A DNA stretch of 64,000 nucleotides from Zeus faber (lineage: Eukaryota; Chordata; Actinopteri; Zeiformes; Zeidae), in NCBI GenBank assembly GCA_960531495.1, contig OY482862.1:6901614-6965613 (forward strand), given 5' to 3'. A model generated the notes under the pieces. That model saw only the letters and a program-made list of their open reading frames with translations. It was not told the origin of the DNA and did not search any database. Positions 1 through 11,072 of the stretch are shown piece after piece. Position numbers and translations under genes: made by a program. Numbering within the stretch: position 1 is the first letter of the stretch; each line of letters begins with the position of its first letter.

Positions 1-440
1 GGCATCCCCCCAGCCAACCATGCCCCCACACCGACCTGCCAGCGACCTGCCACCCCAGAAAACCCCAGTGTTTAATGTGTGCTGTTGGCTATTGCAGTTA
101 AAATTGTGGGGTGTGGGGGTCCAAGTCCTTCAGGAAAGTCGAACCCGAATCCCTCGCACCCTTCCTGCCCATCAGACCCTGTTCTGTTGGAGTGTTGTTC
201 AGAGTAGGATGGGTGTGCAAGTTTATGTGTTCTCAGCTAATATGAGTGGGATTCAAATTTCAGGATGGATGAGAAGCACGCTGGGGCAGGAGCATGATGG
301 GCAAAATGGCAGCCGCCTACCGCATCCCCACCCATGTAGCTTGCACCCCACCCATCCCGCAAGCCTTTGGCCTATTGTGTTTGTTGTATGTGCTGAGTAT
401 GAGTTTTGGCGCTGGGAGAGATGGGCAAAGTGCGACAAGA
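1..440. other. Unassigned leading stretch
   Basis: Moderately GC-rich sequence with frames open on both strands, the longest about 200 codons on the plus strand (20-628). None shows a motif I recognise. It lies just beyond the readable C-terminal end of the minus-strand LINE that follows, so it may be the 3' part of that element or unrelated flank. Confidence 0.3.
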
Positions 441-2640
441 TCAATGCAGGGGCGCAACAGGCTGGGGAGCAACCACGGCCCAAACCAACACACCAACACC
501 ATCTGCTGTTACTCCCCAGGAGCACATGTAACCATTGGGATGTGGTGAGATTACCTCTGTTAACCGAGAAGACATGGTCAGGGAGACTGGAATGCTGCGA
601 CCCAGAAGGGTTGATAGCTTCTCGGTGATGTTGGTCCAGAATGCTAAGATCGGTGGGCAGAGCCAGAAGGCATGAAAGTAGTCATCTCTGGTATTAAGGG
701 AACAGTGAGAGCAAATGTCTTCATCCACAAAACACATTTTGAACATTCTGTGTTCCCTGATATAAGCTCTGTTTTGGAATTGTGGGTCAAAGAAAAGGGT
801 TTGTTGCAAATTAGCTTTCAAGGGTTCATATCAGTGGAAACAGCAAGGTCTCTTTCCTATTCCACGGTAGTTAAAGATAAAATCTCAAATAAAAGTTTGT
901 ATATTCTGGAAAAGGGATTTTTTAAATTACTGATATGAGTAAGATTTTCAATTATCTGAGGTGGTTGAAGGATGTTGTTCCCCAATTTGATTTTAACTTT
1001 TGGAGACTGCTGTAGTTGAAGGAATTGAAGGAAGCCGTGGCCACCGATATTATACCTTTGGGTTAAGGTTGGAAAGGATATAAGCAAATTTTAAAAAATG
1101 TGCTCAAGATGAGTAAATCCTTGTCTTTTCCAAGACTTATTGGTTTGTTTTTAACCAGAAGATCTGGGATGTGCCAGATTGGGGTGAATTTGTTTGGAGA
1201 TAAAGTGTGACCACTGAGTTTGAGGAATCTCCACCAGGTCCACAGAGTCATTGCGATGAATGTGTTTTTAAAGCAATTATCTTACTTTATTGATTCAGTA
1301 AGGAATTCGAGAACAGAGATTGATAACTCCTGAAATTCTGTCTGTCTCTGTTCAATAAATTGTCTATAAATTGAAGATGGTTCGCTGGAGAGTAGTACCT
1401 GAAGTTTGGGGCTGCTAGGTCTCTACAGTCTTTGTTTTTCTGTAGTCTTGCTAGTTGTATTTCCAATAAAATGTATTGATTATTGAGTCTAGAGTATTAA
1501 ACCTTAAACTTTCAATGACCCCAGTTGGTTGCACTGGGGTCATTGAAAATATAATTTATTTTTGGTAGTACATTTACTTTCACTGCTGCTATCCTACCAA
1601 TTTGTGAAATGAGGTCTTCTTCAACAGATTTGAGAAATGGAATAAGGTTAAGGGTCAACAAATCTGACAGATTGGTGGAGCTATTAATACCAAAGTATCT
1701 AATGTTGCCCGTTGTGATGGTTAAGGGAAGTTTCTGGATTACAGCATTCTAGTCCGCCCCACTGAGTGGTAAGACCGTGGTTTTAGTCCAATTTATTGAA
1801 TAGTCTGAGATAGCTGAGAATTGAGATATAAAATTGAACACTTCCAGTAGGGGTGATACTGGGTTCCGCAAGTACAACAAAATATCGTCTGCATACAAAT
1901 GATGCAGACGATACAAATGAAGATGGCAAATAGTAAAGGGGAGAGAGGACATACTTGTCTTGTGCCGTGTTGTAGAGTGAAATGCTGTGAAGTGTAACCA
2001 TTGGTGATGACAGAAGCAGATGGAGAGTTGGGTTGCCTTCCAAAGCCAAATTTGTTGAGGGTTGAAAGGAGACATGTCCAATTAACTCTGTAAAATGTTT
2101 TTCAGTATCTAAAGAGGCAATAAGAGTATTGAAGTTGTTCCTTTGAGATATGCTGATCAGACTGAATAAACGACGCATATTGCTGGATGAGTTTCTGCCG
2201 TTGACAAGCCTGTTTGGTCTGAGTTAATTATGAATGGAATTACTTTTTCAATGCTGTTGGTTAGTGTTTTACTAATAATCTTTAAATTGCAATTAATTAG
2301 GCTTATGGGTCTATAACTGGAGGTGAGAGTTGGGGTGATGGTTGGGTTCTTATTGGGTTTGAGCAAAACCGAAATGAGAGCAGTATTCATGTGTAGAGGC
2401 ATGGTGGAGGTTGACTTAATCTCTGTAACCATTCTGATAAATAGTGGGGATATTAGTGGCCAGAAGTGTTAATAGAATTCAATGGGTTGCCATCTGATCC
2501 AGGTGATTTATGTGTTGGGCATGAGAAGAGAGCTTTCCTGAGTTCTTCTAGAGTAAGTGGTTGATCTAATGTGGTAGCCTGCTCTGTGGAAAGTTTAGGG
2601 AGGTCGATATCATCAATAAATGAGTTAATGTTGATATATT
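440..2640 (-). mobile_element. L1-type LINE, ORF2 relic (5'-truncated, inactive)
   Basis: Read on the minus strand from about 2640 down, frames broken by stops and shifts spell L1-clade ORF2 in order. First comes a pre-RT segment ending in a KSPGSDG-like motif (about 2500-2640). RT motifs follow: SYRPISLINCNLKIISKTL near 2300 and YADDI at 1881-1895. Next are a WWRFLKLSG..LSP..FTPIW segment (1063-1251) and a C-terminal cysteine/histidine region with CSHC, H and WLCP (441-821). In active relatives ORF2 supplies endonuclease and reverse transcriptase for target-primed insertion. Here the endonuclease end is missing and no frame is intact. An inverted duplication sits at the YADD motif. The L1-clade call is firm; the subfamily is not determined. 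Confidence 0.85.
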
Positions 2641-3045
2641 TGATTGATTATCTGAATTATATTAATAATTATAAAAGTCTTTTTTTGACAAAAACTCAAA
2701 CGACTACAAAACTTTCAGAATCAATCATGGTTTAACATTCATATGTGTTTAAAGTCAACTGTTGTGATGTATATTACCTAAATTGTTCAATCAACATTTG
2801 ACAACATAAAGATACATATGCAGATAGATAGATGAATAGATAGATAGACATAGATGTAGTTGTACAGAATACATATATACATATATACATACAGTAGATG
2901 CTATTAAAATGATGTGACTAAAAAGTGGAGTAATAAGAAGCCTTGCCCTAGTTGCGTCCTCCATGTTATAAATGCATGCACTCAGATAATGCTGTGCGTT
3001 GCCTTTGCAGCAATCAACTGGGACTGTTGACAACCCCGGTCAACC

Positions 3046-3047
<2 letters not shown>
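2641..3047. repeat. AT-rich stretch with short (TAGA)n tract
   Basis: AT-rich sequence between the LINE and the next microsatellite. It holds a short imperfect TAGA/TAGATG tract at about 2822-2854 and a run of ATACATAT units near 2870-2890. No coding or mobile-element signal is seen. Confidence 0.6.

Positions 3048-3110
<63 letters not shown>
3048..3110. repeat. (TG)n microsatellite
   Basis: An uninterrupted TG dinucleotide run of about 63 bases. Long open frames reading VCVCVC or THTHTH across it are artefacts of the repeat. Confidence 0.98.
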
Positions 3111-3740
3111 CTCATGCATATGTTTATGCGAGCCTGTGTCAGCGCCGCCATTTAATTCGCTGCCTGCACATCCCAGCGTTCTGAGCATCCAAGCAGCTGC
3201 CGTGTTAACATCCCTGGTGGATGAAAGCAATTGCATTTCATGGTGCGGGAGACACTGAAGAGGGCTCGGCAAACGCATAAACACATCGCAATAAATCTTC
3301 TGAGAGTCAAAAAAAAAAGTGGGATGTGGGGGGGGATTCAATTTACTACGCTAAAATTTCACACGTAGGGAATTTTTTTGGAGTCGACCTTGCCACAGAG
3401 GTTGGGTTGTGGAGAAGCCAATTCCTACTCCAACCAACGACATGATTTTAATGGAAATGGACTCATTTGGGCTTTGGCGGGAGAGATTTGCCCAAACTCT
3501 GAGTATGAGCCGCTCCAGCTGCTCTGATTTGAAGGGCGAAGCCAATTTCTCGGCCTGATCTTCACAAGGAGACCCCGAGATGAACAGTAGCACTTGATTT
3601 TGTTTCTTCTCATTGTCAAAGCACTGCAAAGTATGATGCTCACATGATAGTATGACCCATATCATCAAATATATATTGGGAAAAGAAATATCAGTATATT
3701 TGTAGGGGCTGTCCAAATTCATGTTATTAATTAATTAAGC
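3111..3740. other. Single-copy-looking stretch, no recognised feature
   Basis: Mixed-complexity sequence with no repeat-family match elsewhere in the window and no convincing coding frame. It includes a short A run near 3310 and a G run near 3328. Confidence 0.4.
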
Positions 3741-3868
3741 ATGAATGCAATACATTTTTAACGGCATACATTTTTTGGATACTGTTAATTGTGGTGAATC
3801 GGCCAAATAATGTGCAATTAATTGCAATTAATTATTTTAATCATTTGACACCACAAAGACATTTATAT

Positions 3869-3870
<2 letters not shown>
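3741..3870 (-). repeat. Dispersed repeat fragment (TTAATCGC-type), copy 1
   Basis: The sequence around 3748-3835 aligns with the reverse complement of 10663-10740. Both carry GCAATACATTTTTAAC, then CTGTTAATYG, then a palindromic AATTAATYGCRATTAAT block. Both sit against a long (GT)n or (AC)n tract. The end near 3835-3860 resembles the AATCATTTGACA end seen again at about 20435. It is probably a piece of a non-autonomous element whose end seeds a dinucleotide tract; its class is not determined. Confidence 0.55.

Positions 3871-3920
<50 letters not shown>
3871..3920. repeat. (GT)n microsatellite
   Basis: A perfect GT run of 50 bases directly adjoining the dispersed repeat at 3741-3870. Confidence 0.98.
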
Positions 3921-3924
<4 letters not shown>

Positions 3925-4459
3925 TATTCAAGACATTGCAAATTAGCAAGATCGTACATATAGACAAACATCATTCAATTTCCAGATATATTTTAAATTC
4001 ATAACAATTTTTTGGTAAAAATAGGAATTTGAATATGAAATCTAACTTTGGATTATCCAGTTTCTTAAGTTATATTACTTGCATCCTGAAATGTGTTGAC
4101 CACTAGCGTTGATTTAATAGTTAAGATCGAGAACTAAGCATATTGACAAAACGGAGTAAAAGTAAAAAATATATTTTTAAAGTTTTATTTGAAGGGATGT
4201 AGTAGAAATTTTGGCTTTTTCCGGCGTGTTACATTCAATATACTGTATGAAACATAGCATTGACAGCTGTATTCTGAGAAATATGATAATACATATTTTC
4301 CAGTACATGTGGAGATATGGATGATTCTAATTCAAAACTGATTTATCTCTTGATATGCTGAAAATGCTGCTAAAACAGAATCAAATCATGGAAGAAAAAA
4401 CCCTACAAGGTGGATATACAGATACAGAGTGGAACATGTATTTCCAGGTAGATTACTGT
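3921..4459. other. AT-rich stretch, nothing recognised
   Basis: AT-rich sequence without tandem repeats, recognisable coding frames or matches to other repeats in the window. Confidence 0.4.
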
Positions 4460-4960
4460 AAGGAGCGAGAGCGGGCACAATGGGCAATCATCCCTCCTGC
4501 CTGGCGAGTGCCAGGCAGAGGAAGGGAGGGAGGAAAGGAGGGAGGGCTGGGAGGAGTAAAACCTTTCATTAGCGAGGCACGGGGGCCATGGGAGCTGTTT
4601 AACTTGCAGGTGACACCATGACCTCATCTCTCAATTACCAGCTCACAAATCTCACGGTGGAGTCCCGGCCGCCGCTTCATATCTCAACTGTGCTGTCACC
4701 GAAAATAGCCATATTGTCAAGCGGTGTAATAGATCTGTATGTTGTGTGTGTGTTATACAGGCTCCCATGGATTAATGCAGGTCCAGGATTAATCCCGAAC
4801 CCAGGAAATAATATATGTTTTGTTATTCCCGCAGTGAGGATCGGCGTGCTTGCAGGACATTCCAGGTTAGACTGGGTGAGACGAGCCCGAGACCCAAGCC
4901 ACCGGACACGTCACGGTGGGAGCTCACCAAAGCGCCGAGCGTACAGACTATGTTCTCATT
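4460..4960. other. Higher-complexity segment, possible conserved non-coding element
   Basis: Balanced composition with no repeat signature, apart from a purine-rich tract of GGGAGG/GGAAAGG units at about 4515-4555. Short ATTA and CAATTA homeobox-like words are present. The frames here (4355-4621 and 4618-4977) have no recognised domain. The regulatory suggestion is inference from composition only. Confidence 0.2.
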
Positions 4961-5048
4961 GGCCTGCAAGCCGTTGATTTACCATTTTTTTGGCACACGA
5001 GCCACCTTTTTGTTTAAAGACTGAAATTAAATACACTTTTTCGCCTTC

Positions 5049-5087
5049 GTGTGTGTGTGTGCGCGTGCGTGTGCGCGCGTGTGTGTA

Positions 5088-5158
<71 letters not shown>
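5049..5158. repeat. Compound microsatellite (GT/GC)n-A10-(TA)n-(CA)n
   Basis: A run of GT mixed with GCGC (5049-5086), an A run (about 5087-5096), (TA)n to 5130, then (CA)n 5131-5158. The GT and CA arms are inverted copies that can pair, with the TA block at the tip of the stem. Confidence 0.97.
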
Positions 5159-5162
<4 letters not shown>

Positions 5163-5939
5163 ATACGCTGATATATTGATTACACGTACTAATGTATCAA
5201 TCACAAAGCTGTTTCTCTGCCGCTTTTAGACATGATAGAGCCCCTTTGAGAGTGGAGAACTGGGAAAAATGGAATCATCTTTCACTCCAAATATGTTCAT
5301 AATTAAGGTGGCTGAGAGTTCCAACAGCCCAAGGAGCGCGTGGAGCGACGCTGCTGGGTATTTACGCTCATTAATAGTAATATTCACACAGAGAGAGGGA
5401 GAGCGAGAGGGAGGGCTTATTAGAACAAGAGAAGAAATACAATGGAGGTGTATATATAACGTCAGGCCAAGCAGCCCAGTGGCGTAGCCGTTTCAAATGA
5501 GTGAGTAAAATGCGGAGCTTTAAAGCAAACAAACCGGGGGCTACACTGCGATTAAGGTGCCAGACGTTTCCCCCAAAGATGAAAGGCAACCCAGTCCCAA
5601 ACTGGCAACTTTTTTCTTTCCTTTTTTGATTAATGAGGGGAATAAAACATAAAACAGCGTTCCCCTTATCTCCGGTAATGTGGAAATAACTTGTTTAAAC
5701 GGCATTAATAAAACATTTGAATCAGTTCAAAGGGATAGTGGTGCTAAAAAGTGACGTATGGACGGGAATAAGTTAACCGGTCCATATGAATGATGATGGT
5801 GTCGGCTGTCTGGTTGGGGTTTATTGTCTGTTAGAGTTAAAAAAAAATAGACGCTCTTCTCTTAAAAGACAACCACAAAAGAAGAGCAAATTAAGTCGAC
5901 TTCATCTCAAAGTTGTCTCATTTGTGTCTGCTAATTTAA
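5159..5939. other. Single-copy-looking stretch, no recognised feature
   Basis: Mixed-complexity sequence with a short GAGA/GAGG tract near 5390-5420. No coding frame is supported. Confidence 0.4.
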
Positions 5940-6516
5940 AGCTGCTTTCACACATGATCTACAACAGTTGTCCAGCACTGTTGTCTGTAGTTGCCCTTTC
6001 ACACATGTAGCACACAACCGGAGATTGTCCATTTGAGGCGTTCACACCTACTCGAAATTGGTTTAGGCGAAGGGGGGAGCAGGAGGCAGTACATGACGCG
6101 ATGACGCAAGATGTTGGTGAGTTTTACAGCACACCCAAGATAGTGGATGAGGCTACTTATCAGTAATTTTGACTTTTTTGTTTTGACACTCCATGTATTT
6201 GGACGTATATCTGCTATATAAACGAAGGAGTGGAAAGGAATATAAAGGAAAGCAGAAAGGAGGACGAAGCAGATATACACAGTGCACGAAGATCCGTACA
6301 AAGGTAAATTACCCTTCTTCACCCTCTGCAAGTGGGCGTGTTGATGTCACCAGTCGCCTGATAGAGATGTCATCAACATGCCCCCTTGCTCGCTGTGAAT
6401 TCTCTGGACAATCACCTGCTCTGTTCACACATACTTCTTAATGGGACATTCCACAGACAGCTCCTCCGGGTAATGTCCGATAATTTCAGGGTTGCAGTGC
6501 ATGTGTGAAAGCAGCT
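5940..6516. mobile_element. Non-autonomous DNA transposon with 17-bp TIRs
   Basis: AGCTGCTTTCACACATG at 5940-5956 is exactly inverted at 6500-6516. A second copy of the CTTTCACACATG core lies just inside the left end (about 5997-6008), and a TTCACACAT copy lies near 6424. The interior (577 bp in total) has no transposase frame. No convincing target-site duplication was found in the bases flanking the ends, so the superfamily is left open. The perfect TIR is the basis for the call. Confidence 0.75.
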
Positions 6517-6694
6517 CAAGTCTTGCTCCAGATTATCCCCATATCTCTGGATGCACCCCTACCATCGCAATGGGTAAAATGTGTGAAAAATGTAAAAATG
6601 TGTAAAAATCCTTTTTTATTATAATCACTACAGAAGCCCGCATTTTATTTCAGTTACCTCCAAGTGTCATTCTCAAATGAGAATCTCTCTCTGC
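6517..6694. other. Short unassigned gap
   Basis: AT-rich spacer between the TIR element and the next repeat; nothing recognised. Confidence 0.4.
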
Positions 6695-6790
6695 AAATGA
6701 TTAGTTCGTAGCAAACCAATATTTTCAACAACTCAGGAGTCGGGAGTCACTCCAGTCAAACGACTGGGGTAAGCGATTCAATTTTCAATC
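6695..6790 (+). mobile_element. CTCAGGAGTC short-TIR family, 5' half (interrupted copy)
   Basis: TTAGTTCGTAGCRA...ACTCAGGAGTCGGGAGTCACTCCA matches the left halves of the full copies at 40483-40811 and 45917-46181. The matching right half resumes at 7660, beyond an L2-like LINE, so this copy was split by the LINE insertion. Confidence 0.7.
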
Positions 6791-6883
6791 TATATTTAGA
6801 TATTTTTAGATATATATTTTCAATTACAAATTTAAAATAAAAACTGAGGCCTGAATAACATTACCATTTATATGTATTAATTT

Positions 6884-7636
6884 AGCCGGCGCTATTTATC
6901 CAAAGCGACTTACATGAGAGGCTAGAAACAATCAAAGTGTGCATTAACCTTTGGAGCAACATCAAACTTAAGTGCATGATCTCCTGTTTCTAAGTTCAAT
7001 CAAATACACGTGCAAGATGCTGTAAGTCATTAGAATAAAAAGTGTTGTTAGTTTTTTATGTTCGTGCATTTCTTTTCTCTGTTAGTGCATTATGTCTAAT
7101 AACATGTGCACGCTTTCACTGGCTGAAAACCATGCATGGTGCTGCATTCTGAATCATCAGCAGTGGTTTAACAGTGCGCACTTGGTAGACCAGCCAGTAG
7201 AGTGTTGCAGGAGTCTAGTTGTGAGATGACAAGCGCCTGGACAAGGAGCTGTACCGTCTGATCTTCCTGATGTTGTACAGAGTGAATCTGCAGGATTGGG
7301 AGACAAAGGAAATTTGATCGGAGAAGGTTAGCTAGTCATCAATCACTACCCCAAGACTTCTAGCAGACTTGGATGGTAAAAAAAATGATGACGAGCCGAG
7401 CTGAACATTTATGTGGTGTTGAATGGTTGGACTTACCGTAATGATGAGGAGTACTGTCTGAGAGATTCAGTTAGAGGTGATGTTCCTTCATCCAGACAGA
7501 GATGTCGGTGACGCAGGCAAAGATGATTGCAGAGACAGTAGTATCCCCTGGAGGAAAGGAGAGGTGGAGCTGGGTGTCATCTGCGTATCAGTGGTAGGAG
7601 AAACCATGCCGCTGAATTAATGTCCGGGTCAAGGCA
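6884..7636 (-). mobile_element. L2-like LINE, reverse transcriptase C-terminal relic with 3' tail
   Basis: On the minus strand from about 7636 the decayed frame reads an RT motif YADDTQLHLSF (YADD codons 7576-7587). The residue just before it is replaced by a stop codon. Downstream are DISVWMKEHHL, LGVVIDD, LTFSDQ, CRFTLYNIRKIR and LYWLVYQV-like pieces, in the order expected for the L2 type of fish LINE. The 3' end (about 6884-6915) carries the TAAGTCGCTTTGGATAAA-type tail, which recurs as the tail of the SINE at 50415-50628. The element is 5'-truncated and inactive. Motif order and tail make the assignment fairly firm; the exact ends are approximate. Confidence 0.8.
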
Positions 7637-7659
7637 TATGGAACTATTCATATTGATTG

Positions 7660-7826
7660 ACAAAATCAAATGATTCCTGTGAGAATGCCATTCACAACTC
7701 AGAGCTAAAGCGACTCTTGTTCATCATTCACAGGAAGTCCTCCCTCGCTCACCGCGTGCTCGAACAACCCTTTTTCACTGAGTGACTTGCCAGGAACCAA
7801 ATTCGAAAAAAAGAGCTCTCATCACT
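7660..7826 (+). mobile_element. CTCAGGAGTC short-TIR family, 3' half (interrupted copy)
   Basis: AAATGATTCCTGTGAGAATGCC, then CCCTTTTTCACTGAGTGAC, then CCAAATTCGAAAAAAAGAGC...CATCACT, aligns with 40645-40811. This is the continuation of the copy starting at 6695 and ends at the family's TCATCACT terminus. Confidence 0.7.
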
Positions 7827-8229
7827 ACCCCCAGCTCCGACCTGTAACAAATCGCCCACAATCAAATTTAAACTCCTCAGCCACGAGCCCGCAAGCCATA
7901 TGCCGAAAGCAAATCACATATTCGACAATAACAACAAATTTCATCTCAATCCAAGGAAATATTGGAGTTTTCTTGCTTAGTTTGATGAAGTGTCTTTATA
8001 TATATATATGAAACGTTGCTGAAACGTTGCCACGCCCTAACTCCTTTAAAACAGCTGCACATAGCATCCAAGCTAAACTTACGAAGCAAAAAGGTCAACA
8101 TAGTTCAACAAGAGAGATCAACATAGCTTCAAATTACCATTGAATCCCAGCCTGCAAACATGTCTTAATAATAATAAAATCATGGATTTTTATGGATCAT
8201 TTCTGAAGGACGTCACAAACTGCAAAACC
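7827..8229. other. Unassigned stretch
   Basis: AT-rich sequence with a short (TA)n tract at about 7997-8008. Nothing else is recognised. Confidence 0.4.
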
Positions 8230-8720
8230 CTATGCCGCTGACTTATTCATCAGCGGCAGACATGCTTACATTTTTGTCGCAAACAAAAACCCAAAAGCCA
8301 CCTGGGCATGGTATTCTGGCGGCGGAAACCCTGTCAGTCTTCTGTTTTGATGACAAACGGGGACATCTACCGACACGCCATCTGTGCCGTATTAGGCCAC
8401 GGTAGAAGGTGTCACGCTTGATAAAGCTGGTACCGGCGACACCCATTTCAAACTCCTGTCTGGCTCCGGGTCGGAGGAGATTAAAAGAGTGATGGACTGT
8501 CACTCCGGCTCTCGGCATATGACTGGGGGCTGGCCTCATGGTGGTGGTGGGGGGGGGGAACAAACCAGACTTCGGCGTGGATAAGGGTGACCATATGCCA
8601 CGTGCTTGATAATGGCTCCTCACCTTGGGGAATAAACAGAGGGGTGTTTATAATGAGTTTCCGCTGCAGGGTCTCGCTCGCCGGGAAAGCTGATGGTCTG
8701 TGCCCTGCGAGTCTGAATAC
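8230..8720. other. Higher-complexity segment, possible conserved non-coding element
   Basis: Non-repetitive, GC-balanced sequence with a G run near 8549. The longest open frame, on the minus strand (8243-8623, 126 codons), has no recognised motif. It may be chance or a regulatory island. Inference from composition only. Confidence 0.2.
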
Positions 8721-8965
8721 ATCATTTAGTTTTCCATGCGTGCGCTATGGTAAATAGGCCTAAAGCCTTTTGAAGGAATTTATCTGTCTCTGCAGAGAAG
8801 AATGACAGGCACACCGGAGGAACTCGGCCCGTGAATTGAACTTGAACTCATGACACTGCAGATATGGTGGATGCACTTTAGTTCCCTCCGGCCATGGCCA
8901 CTCAAGACCTACTAAAGCAGATACCAAATGAATACCAAAAGGGAACATTTAAGGAATGTATGTCC

Positions 8966-9030
8966 CTGGTAGATAAGATAAGATAAGATAAACCTTTATT
9001 AGTCCCACAACGGGGAAATTTACAAATTAG
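8966..9030 (-). mobile_element. Retroelement 3' tail fragment
   Basis: Four GATAA units lead into ACCTTTATTAGTCCCAC and GGGGAAATTTAC. This GATA-type short repeat plus CTTTATT-x-GTCCC-x-GGGAAATT arrangement is familiar from the 3' ends of fish non-LTR retroelements inserted in reverse. No coding part is attached, so the parent family is uncertain. Confidence 0.5.
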
Positions 9031-9390
9031 TAGTGGAATGTATCCAATAATTAGGCGTGTTGAATGGTCATCACAAGTACTTGGGCATCTCGAGGAAATG
9101 GCTTAGAGATAGCTATCGCCAGCTAGCCATAGCCTTCCAAATCTCACATTTTCAAGGTGCAGTTTAAGCTGAAAATTGAAGGAACCCGAGAGTTTCTTCA
9201 AAGGAAGTTGAAGGCAGTAAATGCAGCGGACACAACTGAAAGGTAATTTCCTCAGGTGGCTGAAGTGAAACCATTGAGGTAGATGCTTCAATCATGAGAA
9301 GATGGCTCATGCTTTGTGGCCTTTAATTCACAGGAACCAGTATGTGAATGACCGCAAGGACCATGAAGTATGAATAATTGCGCAACCACT

Positions 9391-9640
9391 AGTAGAAAGC
9401 CTTATGGAGCGATGGGTCCAGATTTGAAGTCTTTGGTCCACCAAGATGCCAGTTTGTCAGAACAAACATCATTGAGAAGTATATCGATGTCATGCTCTGC
9501 AGCCCTCTGTGAAGAATCATGGTGGTCTGGGCCACATTGTTGAAAGGAGGAATGGTGAGAAATCTGAAAAAATTCTGCAGAACCCTGTCGAGCACCCATT
9601 CCTCAGAGCCCTGACATTATGAAAATTGAAGCCATGCGGC
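9391..9640 (+). pseudogene. Tc1-like transposase fragment
   Basis: The plus-strand frame from 9396 reads KALWSDGSRFEVFG followed by QFVR, matching the Tc1-family block around the first catalytic aspartate (usually WSDES.FE.FG). Later pieces such as MVVWATLL (near 9520) resemble the G-rich VMVWG block, after a stop. The preceding 290 bases (about 9100-9390) may belong to the same element but are too decayed to read. No terminal repeats were found and it is not functional. Confidence 0.6.
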
Positions 9641-9881
9641 ATCACTTGGGCAGCACGAAGAACAAAAATATATTTTTTTTAAAATAAAAAGCAAATCCTG
9701 CAAGACATTTGCAATAATTGACCCCTGGACAACTTGAACAAAATTACCCAGCTGTGTACTTATAAGCCAGTCAGCAGCAAGTGAGCAGTTTGCATTAATC
9801 GGCTGGCTGTAAAAAACAGTTTTTGTGATGTGGTTTTGCCAAGGAATAGTCTTAAACATAATGTTTCATGTGGAGATATAT
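9641..9881. other. Unassigned spacer
   Basis: AT-rich sequence containing an A/T run near 9670. It may include the decayed remainder of the transposon just upstream. Confidence 0.3.
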
Positions 9882-9912
9882 ATACGTATATATATATATA
9901 GAGAGGGAGAGG

Positions 9913-10001
<89 letters not shown>
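9882..10001. repeat. Compound (TA)n-(GA)n microsatellite
   Basis: A short TA tract (about 9876-9900) runs into about 100 bases of GA with scattered GGGA and GATA interruptions. The frame reading RERERE through it is an artefact. Confidence 0.97.
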
Positions 10002-10003
<2 letters not shown>

Positions 10004-10554
10004 GGTATTCAGTCAGGGTCAAATCAGTCAGGGTAACAAGGAGGGCTGGTAAAGGCTAGAGGGTACTATTCATGTACATTGACTTTGAAAAAGCTATTTA
10101 TGTTTAATAGTCTATCTTGGTCGATGAAATCTCACGATCTGTTCCAAAAAGCGCTCTGACAAGCTACTCCTAAACTATCACCACCATCTGGACAGCACTT
10201 GACTCTCTCACTCTCTCTTTCGCTCTCATCTCTTTTTATAAATCCGACCTGAATATAAAACTGAACTTTCAAGTGGGCCCCGGGCTCCTCCACTGCTTTA
10301 TGTTGCCTGTGGAAATCCTGAGGACTTTTAGTGATGTAACACTCGTCGGTCTTTTGTCTCAGAAAAACTTTGTTTTAAAAATTACAGCCGTGGTAGCGAA
10401 TGGAATCGATGTGGCATTTTATGACATTTTCATCTGGAGATTAGCGTTAAGCTGCATAAAGCCTATGGAAAGTCTGTTCAGGGTTAAAAGATGCTTGAGC
10501 AAAGTCAAAGGGGACGGTTTCATAGTTAAGGAGCCTGCAAGGTCAAAGACATTT
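10002..10554. other. Higher-complexity segment, possible conserved non-coding element
   Basis: Non-repetitive sequence, most balanced between about 10260 and 10510. No recognised coding frame. Its regulatory nature is a guess from composition. Confidence 0.2.
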
Positions 10555-10572
10555 TGTGTGTGTGTGTGTGTG

Positions 10573-10639
<67 letters not shown>

Positions 10640-10662
10640 GGTGTGTGTGTGTGTGTGTGTGT
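10555..10662. repeat. (GT)n microsatellite
   Basis: About 108 bases of GT with one TT interruption near 10573 and one CG near 10639. Confidence 0.98.
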
Positions 10663-10740
10663 ATAATTAATCGCGATTAATCACATGATATTTGTGCGAT
10701 TAACAGCATCAAACAATTTGCAGTGTTAAAAATGTATTGT
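10663..10740 (+). repeat. Dispersed repeat fragment (TTAATCGC-type), copy 2
   Basis: AATTAATCGCGATTAATCAC is a near-perfect palindrome. With the following GCGATTAACAGCATC and AAAAATGTATTG it aligns with the reverse complement of 3748-3835. Both copies abut a GT tract on the palindrome side. Confidence 0.55.
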
Positions 10741-11072
10741 GTTAATGCCTTATTATCATGTTGACTTAGACACCACTAATATTTACATATACTGTAAAAT
10801 ATATATGTATATTTTCAATTTTTGTGAAGTATTTTCTTTAGACTTAAGAAAGTCTATACTTTAATTTAAAAAAAAAAAATTGTGCTGACTTATAAATAAT
10901 CTATTTATTTCATGCGTTTATTCAAATCCGGTATTTTAGCTTGAGTTATTTTATATGAATGAATTGCGTGCAGGTGTCACCTGCTATTTTAATTGGATGA
11001 ATATATTTCCATTCATGAAAATGTGTTATTTGTGAATAAATTAAATACCTTTAACATCATTCAGATTTACAT
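10741..11072. other. AT-rich stretch, nothing recognised
   Basis: Very AT-rich sequence with short A and T runs. No coding or mobile-element signal. Confidence 0.4.

Noticed and set aside
20..628. 202-codon plus-strand frame as a gene
   Set aside because: Its 3' part is antisense to the C-terminal end of the L1-type LINE, and no recognisable motif is present.
2982..3341. Frames reading THTHTH or VCVCVC across GT/CA tracts here and at 10273-10680 and 42644-43055
   Set aside because: Direct translation of dinucleotide microsatellites.
8243..8623. 126-codon minus-strand frame as a gene
   Set aside because: No recognisable motif. Non-repetitive sequence alone is not evidence of coding.
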